Source: Clostridiales bacterium UBA6386
GTDB lineage: Bacteria; Bacillota; Clostridia; Oscillospirales; Oscillospiraceae
Length of the DNA stretch: 8,246 nt
Assembly: GCA_002437585.1 (NCBI GenBank)
Contig: DJQM01000037.1
Span: 1-8,246, forward strand
Direction of reading: 5' to 3'
Shown: one piece after another, positions 1 through 5,886 of the stretch
How positions within the stretch are numbered: position 1 is the first letter of the stretch
How the letters are laid out: each line of letters opens with the position of its first letter
Made by a program: the position numbers and the translations under genes
The notes under the pieces: generated by a model
What the model was told of the DNA's origin: nothing
Seen by the model: the letters and a program-made list of their open reading frames with translations, nothing else
Database searches by the model: none

Positions 1-18
1 TAAGTACCCCCCGGCCGC
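1..18. repeat. Edge copy of the repeat also present at 8186-8203
   Basis: It begins TAAG and then has CCCCCGGCCGC, and matches the reverse complement of 8186-8203 at 16 of 18 positions. It is cut by the window start, so its full form is not visible. The following 44 bases up to the deacetylase stop codon hold nothing I recognise. Confidence 0.4.
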
Positions 19-62
19 CCTAACGAACTGCTTCAAAATCTTTCGGGTTGCTGTGGGCAGTT

Positions 63-1151
63 TTATTGAAAGCGTTCTGCCAGGGTTTCAAAAAAGTCGG
101 CACCGGCTTTCAAAATTCCCTCGTCAAAGTCGAAGGTATCCGTATGCAGGGCGGGCACGTCTCCCAGCCCTAAGAAGAAGAACATGCCGGGCAGGGTCTT
201 CTGATACCAGGAAAAATCCTCGGCGGTCATGCTGGGAGATTCCAGCAGCCGGAAGGGACATATCCTTCCTACCCGCTGGGCCAGGTTCTCCGGATTCATC
301 ACCGCCGGGTAGCCGTCGCTGAAATGAATGTCCACGGCGCAGCCGTATTTGGCTTCCAGCTCCCTGCCGATATCCCGGAGTCCTTGGGCAAGACTCTCGA
401 AAATTTCGTCCTGGAAGGCCCGCAGCGATCCTTCCATCCGGGTATGGGCAGACAGGGCGTTGCGGACGGTGCCGCTTTCAAATTTTCCGAATTTCAGCAG
501 CCGATAGATATTGGGGGGCAGCTTTTGCTCCATTTCCATGGCCTTCCGGTAGAATTCCGTGCCTGCCTCCAGCGCGTCAACGCCCTCCGCCGCCTTGGCG
601 ATGTGGGCGGATTTTCCGTAGATGTCCACGTTCACCTCGCTGGAGCGAGCCATCAGCTCCCGGGGACGGCTGGCAATGGCCCCGGCCTCCAGCCCCGGCC
701 ACAGATGCAGGCCGAAAATGGCCTGCACCCGGTATTCCCGGAACACGCCGGTTTCGCAGATATCCCTGGCTCCGCCGGTGGTCTCCTCCCCGCTCTGAAA
801 TACCAGCAGCACATTGTGGGGAAGCTCCCGTTTTTCGCCAAGCCGCCGGGCAAGCTCCAGAACAATTGCCATATGGCCGTCGTGGCCGCAGGCGTGCATC
901 CGTCCCGGGTGCCGGGAGGCATAGGGTTTCCCGGTTTTTTCGGCGATGGGCAGGCCGTCGCAGTCCGCCCGGAAGGCAATGGCATCCTCTTTTCCAAAGT
1001 CAAGCCAGGCGCACAGGCTTCCCGCCGCCGGGGAGAACAGCCGGCAGTTCAAGCCCGCCAGGGCATTTTCCAAATAGGCAAAGGTCTCCGGCAGGCTTCT
1101 GTCCAGCTCCGGGATTTCGTGCAGTGCCCGGCGATCGTCGCGCAGTTTCAT
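63..1151 (-). CDS. ykuR: N-acetyldiaminopimelate deacetylase (M20D amidohydrolase)
   Basis: Predicted cytoplasmic metal-dependent amidohydrolase of 362 residues, a normal length for M20D enzymes. The metal-site motif HACGHDGH is at 87-94, the catalytic glutamate pair in GEETTGGA at 121-128, a metal-type His at 149 (GLHLWP), the lid-domain motif GKSAH at 179-183, AEDFSWY at 310-316 and a late His at 336. The stretch GLPIAEKTGKPYAS near 66-79 resembles Bacillus YkuR, which removes acetate from N-acetyl-LL-diaminopimelate to give LL-DAP for lysine and peptidoglycan. M20D also includes hippurate, IAA-amino acid and other amino acid deacylases, so the specific substrate is inferred mainly from the divergent dapH neighbour. 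ATG at 1151 is preferred over an in-frame GTG at 1157 because AGGAGG (1165-1160) lies 8 nt before the ATG but only 2 nt before the GTG. No clear terminator follows it inside the window. Confidence 0.82.
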   Translation of the reverse strand: MKLRDDRRALHEIPELDRSLPETFAYLENALAGLNCRLFSPAAGSLCAWLDFGKEDAIAFRADCDGLPIAEKTGKPYASRHPGRMHACGHDGHMAIVLELARRLGEKRELPHNVLLVFQSGEETTGGARDICETGVFREYRVQAIFGLHLWPGLEAGAIASRPRELMARSSEVNVDIYGKSAHIAKAAEGVDALEAGTEFYRKAMEMEQKLPPNIYRLLKFGKFESGTVRNALSAHTRMEGSLRAFQDEIFESLAQGLRDIGRELEAKYGCAVDIHFSDGYPAVMNPENLAQRVGRICPFRLLESPSMTAEDFSWYQKTLPGMFFFLGLGDVPALHTDTFDFDEGILKAGADFFETLAERFQ

Positions 1152-1174
1152 AGGCACACCCTCCTTTTGGAGCC

Positions 1175-1203
1175 ATTATAAACGGCCAGCCGCCCCCTGT
1201 CAA
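1175..1203 (-). promoter_or_regulatory. Consensus sigma-A promoter of the deacetylase gene
   Basis: Read on the minus strand, TTGACA (1203-1198), a 17-nt spacer and TATAAT (1180-1175) match the housekeeping consensus at all 12 positions. Transcription would start near 1168, giving a leader of under 20 nt that is almost filled by the ribosome binding site. There is therefore no room for a lysine riboswitch or T-box on this side. Confidence 0.8.
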
Positions 1204-1212
1204 TTTTCCTCC

Positions 1213-1241
1213 TTGTCATTTTCCCCTTGGGATGATAAAAT
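1213..1241 (+). promoter_or_regulatory. Sigma-A promoter of dapH with extended -10
   Basis: TTGTCA (1213-1218), a 17-nt spacer and TAAAAT (1236-1241), with TG at 1233-1234 forming an extended -10. The predicted start near 1248 leaves about 20 nt of leader, so no riboswitch fits. It is divergent from the deacetylase promoter: the two -35 hexamers are separated by only 9 bp, so polymerases on the two promoters would probably interfere or be co-regulated. Confidence 0.7.
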
Positions 1242-1268
1242 ACCCAAAAAGTGAAGGGAGTAAAACCT

Positions 1269-1961
1269 ATGAACGCACAGGAGATCATTGAATATATCCG
1301 CACCTCAGAAAAAAAGACTCCGGTGAAGGTCTACGTCTGGGAGAAGACCCCGGTGGCCTTCCCGAACTGCCGGGAGTTTCCCGCCGGAGAAGGCTGCAAA
1401 ATTGTCTTCGGCGACTGGAAGGACGTAAAGCCCGTGCTGGAAGCAAACGAATTTTCCCACCTGGAAATTGAGAACAATTGCCGCAATTCCGCCATTCCTC
1501 TGCTGGACACGAAGGACATCCCCGCCCGGATCGAGCCCGGCGCCATCCTCCGGGAGCAGGTGGAAATCGGCAAGAACGCCGTCATCATGATGGGTGCCGT
1601 CATCAACATCGGGGCTATCGTCGGCCAGGGTACCATGATCGACATGGGTGCCGTTCTGGGAGGCCGGGCCACCGTGGGCAAGAACTGCCATGTGGGAGCC
1701 GGGGCGGTACTGGCCGGGGTGGTGGAGCCTGCCTCCGCGACCCCCGTCGTCGTGGAGGACAATGTGCTCATCGGTGCCAACGCCGTGGTCATTGAGGGCT
1801 GCCGGATCGGCCATGACGCGGTGGTGGCCGCCGGTGCCGTGGTAGTGGGCGACGTAGCACCCAATACGGTGGTGGCCGGGTGCCCCGCCCGGGTCATCAA
1901 AATCAAGGATGAGAAGACCGCCGGGAAAACCGCCCTGGTGGAGGCTCTCCGGGCACTGTAA
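1269..1961 (+). CDS. dapH: 2,3,4,5-tetrahydropyridine-2,6-dicarboxylate N-acetyltransferase
   Basis: DapH moves acetyl from acetyl-CoA to tetrahydrodipicolinate, the first step of the acetyl branch of the diaminopimelate/lysine pathway in Firmicutes. The 230-residue product has an N-terminal alpha/beta DapH-specific domain (about 1-85, opening MNAQEIIEYI) and then a left-handed beta-helix of hexapeptide repeats from about 88 to 205. These repeats appear as successive I/V-G-x-x-A/T-V/M turns such as EIGKNAVI, IVGQGTMI, TVGKNCHVGAGAV and LIGANAVV. GCPARVIK at 204-211 is the usual end of such acyltransferases. The start is ATG 1269, served by AAGGGAG at 1254-1260 with an 8-nt spacer; an upstream in-frame GTG at 1251 overlaps this site and is rejected. 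Divergent transcription with a deacetylase that would act two steps later (after an aminotransferase not in this window) supports both calls. Confidence 0.93.
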   Translation: MNAQEIIEYIRTSEKKTPVKVYVWEKTPVAFPNCREFPAGEGCKIVFGDWKDVKPVLEANEFSHLEIENNCRNSAIPLLDTKDIPARIEPGAILREQVEIGKNAVIMMGAVINIGAIVGQGTMIDMGAVLGGRATVGKNCHVGAGAVLAGVVEPASATPVVVEDNVLIGANAVVIEGCRIGHDAVVAAGAVVVGDVAPNTVVAGCPARVIKIKDEKTAGKTALVEALRAL

Positions 1962-2035
1962 CAAAAAAGCGTCCCCGGAATAACATGGAATGAGCGGTGA
2001 AGCTCAGGTCATTCAAAATTTCGGGAGGTACTTCT

Positions 2036-2197
2036 ATGTGCAATTGCAATAACAACAACGGTCTGTGCGGCTGCCTGAACAACAACTGGTGGTGGATCGT
2101 CATTCTGATCCTGCTGTGCTGCAACAGCGGTCTGACCATCGGCTGGAACAACGGCTGCGGCTGCGACAACAACAATAACTGCGGCTGCGGCTGCTGA
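2036..2197 (+). CDS. Small Cys/Asn-rich protein, 'chorion class high-cysteine'-like, function unknown
   Basis: A 53-residue peptide with 11 Cys and 15 Asn. It has an N-terminal Cys/Asn block (CNC at 2-4, Asn run 5-8, CGC at 11-13), a hydrophobic centre of about 12 residues from WWW at 18-20 through IVILILLCC, and a C-terminal block of CGC, Asn run and CGCGC ending at the last residue. It resembles short proteins annotated in Clostridia as 'chorion class high-cysteine HCB protein 13', whose role I do not know. The start is well supported: GGGAGG (2023-2028) lies 7 nt before ATG 2036, and the gene ends just before a strong terminator. An in-frame GTG at 1997 has no comparable site. No separate promoter is clear, so read-through from dapH, 74 nt upstream, is possible. 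The hydrophobic core is short for a full membrane span. Metal binding, membrane association or disulfide-linked assembly are all conceivable but unproven. Confidence 0.75.
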   Translation: MCNCNNNNGLCGCLNNNWWWIVILILLCCNSGLTIGWNNGCGCDNNNNCGCGC

Positions 2198-2206
2198 TAC
2201 GCAAAA

Positions 2207-2230
2207 GGGCACTCCCAAACGGGAGTGCCC
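2207..2230. terminator. Strong, probably bidirectional intrinsic terminator
   Basis: A perfect 10-bp stem, GGGCACTCCC (2207-2216) and GGGAGTGCCC (2221-2230), with an AAAC loop. On the plus strand the tail is ATCTATTTTG; on the minus strand it is TTTTGC. It sits between the end of the Cys/Asn-rich gene and the convergent symporter gene, so it can serve both. Confidence 0.8.
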
Positions 2231-2260
2231 ATCTATTTTGCATTTTCTGCGTTGTCTGAA

Positions 2261-2310
2261 TGTAGGGGCGGCCATTGGCCGCCCGCAGGCGACGAATCGT
2301 CGCCCCTACA
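2261..2310. repeat. 50-bp palindromic repeat with two internal hairpins
   Basis: The ends are perfect 10-bp inverted repeats, TGTAGGGGCG (2261-2270) and CGCCCCTACA (2301-2310). Inside are two separate palindromes: 2266-2284, with 9-bp arms (GGGCGGCCA) around one T, and 2288-2304, with 8-bp arms (GGCGACGA) around one A. It lies in the 3' region of the minus-strand symporter transcript, before the shared terminator. No convincing target duplication is visible. The form suggests a dispersed REP/MITE-like intergenic repeat; copy number cannot be judged from one window. Confidence 0.7.
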
Positions 2311-2353
2311 GATTCTATCGCAGATTTCCCTGTTTTTCAGTGGGAAAAAAGCT

Positions 2354-3610
2354 TTACTTTTCGGAAGGGACCTCGTTCTCCTTCTTGTTCAGATGCTTCT
2401 GGAGCCAGTCCTTGCCGTCCACATACCGGGAGACGATGAAGCTTGCCACATAGTCGCCGGCGGCGTTGACCATGGTCGCGGGGGGATCCACCATATAGCC
2501 CAGTGCCAGGGCGATGGGATAAGCCACCGCCAGCTGCTCCGGGAAGAACACGGTGCACAGAGCCAGCTCACCGGTGCCGCCGCCGCCGGGAATGCCGGAC
2601 ATGGCAACGGAGGAGAACACGGCCACGATGATGGCCAAGATCGCCCGGCCGGTGGAGAAGTCCTGGCCGAACATGCCGAACAGGAACGCCACCTTCAGAA
2701 TGGCGCTCATGGCACTGCCGTCCATGTGCATGGTGGCACCCAAAGGCAGCACAATGTTGCTGACCTCCCGGTTAATACCGGACTCTTCCGCCGCCTCCAT
2801 GTTGGTGGGGATGGTGGCCACGGAGGAGCAGGTGCCGAAGGACACGGCAGCGGGCTTGAACAGGTGCTTCCACATGACCTTGGCCGCCCCCTTGCCGCCG
2901 CCGAACCGGGCGTAAACGGGGAAGAAAACAAACATGTAGGCAAAGCACAGGACGTAGTAGACGATCAGGGTCTTGCTGTAATCGCCGATGAGATCCGGGC
3001 CATAGGTGGCGACCAGGTTGGCGAAGAAGCCCAGAAAGCCGATGGGGGCGTAGTAGGTAATGATCTGCACCGCCTTCAGGATGCAGCCGGTCACGTCCTC
3101 CAGGAGCTTGGCAGTCATGGTATTGGCACCGCCCTGCATCTGCACGCCGAAGCCCACGATTACCGCGAAAACGATCAGCGGCAGGATGGCCCGGCGGCTG
3201 AGCAGCTCCACAAAGTCGGGCTTGGTAAAGAAGTTGACGATCATGTCGCCGATGCCCAGAACCTCGCCGGTGTCCGCCGCCGCGGCCTCATAGCTGCCGG
3301 AGACCACCGGCAGCACCCGCATGATGATGTACATAATGATGGCGGCAATGCCCGCAGTGACCATGAAGGTAGCCAGGGTCACGCCCATGATCTTACCGGC
3401 TCGCTTGGCACTGGACATATTGGCAATGGCGGAGGCAATGGAGGTGAACACCATGGGAACCACCGCGCAGAACATCAGGTTCGTGAAGATGGTGCCCAGC
3501 GGCTCCAGGGTCGGCGCCGCCTGGGGGAACAGCAGACCGATCAGGCAGCCGGCGACAATGCCCACCAGCATGCACAGCAGAAAACCGTAGTTCTTGAAGA
3601 ATTGTTTCAT
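2354..3610 (-). CDS. Dicarboxylate/amino acid:cation symporter (DAACS, EAAT/GltPh fold), atypical binding site
   Basis: A 418-residue integral membrane protein, normal for the family, expected to bring a small amino or organic acid into the cell with coupled cations. Family marks in order are the hydrophobic first helix (8-28), the hairpin-1 motif SSVATIP at 262-268, the TM7 motif GATMHMDGS at 291-299, the hairpin-2 motif SGIPGGGG at 338-345 and the TM8 motif DPPATMVNAAGD at 375-386. By-eye alignment to archaeal GltPh shows Ala378 where the substrate-carboxylate Arg397 sits, and His295 in place of Asn310 of the NMDGT sodium motif. The equivalents of Asp312, Asp394, Thr398, Asn401 and Asp405 are kept. 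Acidic amino acids are thus unlikely substrates; a neutral amino acid or another solute is more plausible. The start is ATG 3610, with AAGGGAG 8 nt upstream; the longer in-frame extension to 3649 adds non-family residues. Confidence 0.88.
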   Translation of the reverse strand: MKQFFKNYGFLLCMLVGIVAGCLIGLLFPQAAPTLEPLGTIFTNLMFCAVVPMVFTSIASAIANMSSAKRAGKIMGVTLATFMVTAGIAAIIMYIIMRVLPVVSGSYEAAAADTGEVLGIGDMIVNFFTKPDFVELLSRRAILPLIVFAVIVGFGVQMQGGANTMTAKLLEDVTGCILKAVQIITYYAPIGFLGFFANLVATYGPDLIGDYSKTLIVYYVLCFAYMFVFFPVYARFGGGKGAAKVMWKHLFKPAAVSFGTCSSVATIPTNMEAAEESGINREVSNIVLPLGATMHMDGSAMSAILKVAFLFGMFGQDFSTGRAILAIIVAVFSSVAMSGIPGGGGTGELALCTVFFPEQLAVAYPIALALGYMVDPPATMVNAAGDYVASFIVSRYVDGKDWLQKHLNKKENEVPSEK

Positions 3611-3704
3611 GATACATACTCCCTTTCCAAAATCCGCGGCACCGGTCAATCACCCGGAGGAAAAGCCGATCCCCCACCCGATATTGGGGTGTCGCTTTGG
3701 GTTC

Positions 3705-3733
3705 AAGATAGCAAAATTCCGCGCAAATGTCAA
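3705..3733 (-). promoter_or_regulatory. Sigma-A promoter of the symporter gene
   Basis: On the minus strand: TTGACA (3733-3728), a 17-nt spacer and TATCTT (3710-3705), preceded by TGC as an extended -10. Transcription would begin near 3698, leaving a leader of about 88 nt. That leader can form only a small hairpin (CACCC/GGGTG arms between about 3675 and 3692), which does not match any riboswitch I recognise. Confidence 0.6.
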
Positions 3734-3740
3734 TGAGGCA

Positions 3741-3769
3741 TTGCAAATCCGGGCAAAATTTGATAAAAT
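3741..3769 (+). promoter_or_regulatory. Sigma-A promoter of the murI operon with extended -10
   Basis: TTGCAA (3741-3746), a 17-nt spacer and TAAAAT (3764-3769), with TG at 3761-3762. The start would be near 3776, giving a leader of about 70 nt. The extended -10 string TGATAAAAT is the same as in the dapH promoter. It is divergent from the symporter promoter, with 7 bp between the -35 boxes. A second AT-rich -10-like string at 3814-3819 (TACAAT) lacks a matching -35. Confidence 0.6.
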
Positions 3770-3846
3770 ATCTTTCAAGTGACGGGATGATCCCCACCAA
3801 TTCGGTATTATTATACAATGTGGACATACGAAGAACAGGTGAAACC

Positions 3847-4626
3847 ATGAATCAACCCCATGACTATATTGCTGTGTTCGACTCCGGCGTGGGCGGTATC
3901 AGTGTACTGCGGCACCTGCGGCGACTGCTTCCCGGGGAGCGGTTCGTCTACTACGGCGACTCCGCCAACGCCCCTTACGGCACCCGACCCACGGACGAGG
4001 TGCGCAGGCTGACCCTGACGGCGGTGGAATATCTGCAGGCTCATTACCCGCTGAAGGCTCTGGTCGTGGCCTGCAACACCGCCACGGCGGCGGCGGTGAA
4101 GGAGCTGCGGGCAGCCTACCCCGGCTTCATCGTCGTCGGCATTGAGCCTGCCCTGAAGGTGGCCGCCGACCACTTCCCCGGCGGGCGCATCGGGGTGCTC
4201 GCCACGGAAGTGACCCTCCGGGAGGAGAAGTTCGATACCCTTCTTCACCGCTTTGACGAAAACGTCACCATTTACAAAATTCCCGTGCCGGGGCTGGTGG
4301 AGCTGGTGGAGGCGGGAAAGGTGGATACGCCGGAAACCGAGGCAGTTCTGCGCCGGGCACTGAGTCCCTATATCGGAAAGCTGGACGCCGCCGTGCTGGG
4401 CTGCACCCACTACCCCTTCGCCAGAGCGGCCATTTCCCGGGTTCTGGGGAAAGACGTGGTGCTGCTGGACGGCGGCGAGGGTACCGCTCGGGAGACCCGG
4501 CGGCGGCTGGAAAAGGCCGGCCTTCTGGAGGAAGGCAGCGGAGAAACGATCATTTGCAGCAGCTCCCCGGATCCGGACATGCTTAGGCTATCTTGGGAGC
4601 GGCTGAATCAGGAGGAAGAGACATGA
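3847..4626 (+). CDS. murI: Glutamate racemase
   Basis: MurI interconverts L- and D-glutamate without a cofactor in the cytoplasm, supplying D-Glu for the peptidoglycan stem peptide. The 259-residue product has the family's paired Asp/Glu racemase lobes. The phosphate/substrate loop FDSGVGG is at 11-17, YYGDSANAPYG at 35-45, the first catalytic Cys76 in ACNTAT, GIEPALK at 98-104 and the second catalytic Cys186 in LGCTHYP, followed by His188. All key residues are intact. The reading frame is open upstream to 3727, but homology starts just after ATG 3847; its Shine-Dalgarno (AGGTGA, 3837-3842) is weak and close, so initiation may be modest. The gene is first in an operon, and its stop overlaps the udk start by 4 nt (ATGA). 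Confidence 0.95.
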   Translation: MNQPHDYIAVFDSGVGGISVLRHLRRLLPGERFVYYGDSANAPYGTRPTDEVRRLTLTAVEYLQAHYPLKALVVACNTATAAAVKELRAAYPGFIVVGIEPALKVAADHFPGGRIGVLATEVTLREEKFDTLLHRFDENVTIYKIPVPGLVELVEAGKVDTPETEAVLRRALSPYIGKLDAAVLGCTHYPFARAAISRVLGKDVVLLDGGEGTARETRRRLEKAGLLEEGSGETIICSSSPDPDMLRLSWERLNQEEET

Positions 4627-5261
4627 AAGACAGCATTCTGGTCATCGGCATTGCCGGCGGCACCGGCAGCGGGAAAACCACCCTGATGGACAACCTGATC
4701 GGCCAATTTCAGAATCAGGTGACGATTCTCAGCCACGACAACTACTACCGCCGCCACGACGACCTGACCTACGAGCAGCGGTGCAGACTGAACTACGACG
4801 AGCCGGATTCTCTGGAAACCGACCTGATGGCCAGGCACCTGGACGCGCTGCGCCGGGGGGAGGCCATCGACTGTCCGGTCTACGACTTCACCGTCCACAA
4901 CCGGTCGGAGAAAACCATCCGCATCGTGCCGAAGAAGGTCATCATCGTGGAGGGCATTCTGATTTTTGAGAACAAAGCCCTCCGGGATCTGATGGACATC
5001 CGCATTTTCGTGGACACCGACGCGGACATCCGGCTGTGCCGCCGGATCACCCGGGACGTAAACGAGCGGGGAAGGACTCTGGAGAGCGTGCTGACCCAGT
5101 ACCAGCAGACCGTCAAGCCCATGCACGAGCGGTATGTGGAACCCAGCAAGAAGTACGCCCACATCATCGTCCCCGAGGGGGGCAAAAATCTGGTGGCTCT
5201 GGATATGATTACCCGGAGAATCGCCCATCATCTGGAGGCTTCATGCGCTGCGAAAGTCTGA
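4623..5261 (+). CDS. udk: Uridine/cytidine kinase
   Basis: Udk phosphorylates uridine and cytidine with ATP or GTP in pyrimidine salvage. The 212-residue product is typical in length. It shows the P-loop GGTGSGKT at 12-19, HDNYY at 38-42 (the Asp of this motif is the usual catalytic base region), NYDEPDS at 57-63, PVYDF at 85-89, a Walker-B-like VIIVEGIL at 106-113 and the Arg-rich lid RRITRDVNERGR at 140-151. The start is ATG 4623, inside the ATGA overlap with murI, with AGGAGG at 4610-4615 and a 7-nt spacer, so translation is probably coupled. Its 3' end overlaps the next gene by 19 nt. No link between uridine salvage and D-Glu synthesis is known to me; the pairing may simply be operon sharing. 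Confidence 0.95.
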   Translation: MKDSILVIGIAGGTGSGKTTLMDNLIGQFQNQVTILSHDNYYRRHDDLTYEQRCRLNYDEPDSLETDLMARHLDALRRGEAIDCPVYDFTVHNRSEKTIRIVPKKVIIVEGILIFENKALRDLMDIRIFVDTDADIRLCRRITRDVNERGRTLESVLTQYQQTVKPMHERYVEPSKKYAHIIVPEGGKNLVALDMITRRIAHHLEASCAAKV

Positions 5262-5872
5262 TTTTTGACATTGACGGCACCCTGTGGGATTCCCGGCAGC
5301 TGGTGGCCGAGGGCTATAACATTCAGCTTGCCAAGGAGGGCCTTTCCCACCTGGCAGTGAACGCCGAGCTGTTCCGGCCCCTCTTCGGCAAGGTCATGAC
5401 GGAAATTGCCGACGTGATCTTCCCCTCCATCCCCGCCCCGGAGCGGTATGACCTGATGCAACGTTGCATGGACGAGGAAAACCGGTACATGTGCGAAAAC
5501 GAATGCAAGATCGGCTATCCCGGCGTTCGGGAGACCCTGGCGGAACTATCCAAGAAGCACCGGCTTTTCATCGTCAGCAACAGCCAGCAGGGCTATCCGG
5601 AGCTGTGCATTGAGAAGCTGGGGCTGGAGCCTTACATTCAGGGGCACCTGTGCTTCGGCGACACCGGCACCTCCAAGGGTCAGACCATCCTCGCCCTGAT
5701 GAGGAAGTATCACATCACGGACTGCGCCTACATCGGCGACACCCAGGGCGACTATGAGGCCACCCTGGAAGCAGGCGTTCCCTTCCTCTGGGCGGCCTAC
5801 GGCTTCGGCACCCCGGCGGGGTTCACCGCGAAAATCGATCGTTTTTCCGATCTTCTCAACCTCAACCTATAA
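5243..5872 (+). CDS. HAD-superfamily hydrolase (subfamily I, phosphoglycolate phosphatase-like)
   Basis: A 209-residue cytoplasmic phosphatase with all four HAD motifs. Motif I is DIDGT, with the nucleophile Asp9 and acid/base Asp11; motif II is Ser112 in VSNS; motif III is Lys145 in TSKGQT; motif IV is GDTQGD at 165-170, with the magnesium-binding Asp166 and Asp170. A helical C1-type cap fills about residues 15-85, as in Gph/beta-phosphoglucomutase relatives. The substrate cannot be read from sequence; small sugar phosphates or 2-phosphoglycolate are usual for this branch. The start ATG 5243 lies within the last codons of udk, with GGAGG at 5234-5238 and only a 4-nt spacer, implying coupled translation. 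The stop TAA merges with the ribosome binding site of the following DUF89 gene. Confidence 0.88.
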   Translation: MRCESLIFDIDGTLWDSRQLVAEGYNIQLAKEGLSHLAVNAELFRPLFGKVMTEIADVIFPSIPAPERYDLMQRCMDEENRYMCENECKIGYPGVRETLAELSKKHRLFIVSNSQQGYPELCIEKLGLEPYIQGHLCFGDTGTSKGQTILALMRKYHITDCAYIGDTQGDYEATLEAGVPFLWAAYGFGTPAGFTAKIDRFSDLLNLNL

Positions 5873-5886
5873 GGAGCAATTTTCAC

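Noticed and set aside
25..62. AACTGC/GCAGTT inverted repeat just past the deacetylase stop as a terminator
   Set aside because: Six base pairs with a 26-nt loop and no T tract on the minus strand.
324..1181. A 285-codon plus-strand frame
   Set aside because: Antisense to the M20D deacetylase, which has intact catalytic motifs; no plausible domain and no fitting ribosome binding site.
1988..2014. Possible hairpin between dapH and the Cys/Asn-rich gene (GAATGA/TCATTC or TGAGC/GCTCA)
   Set aside because: Short stem with a large bulge and no T tract; not good enough as a terminator or leader structure.
2225..3736. A 503-codon open frame on the plus strand, rich in His, Gly and Asp
   Set aside because: It lies opposite the symporter gene, spans its promoter and the repeat, and its composition is that of an antisense shadow; no family motif is visible.
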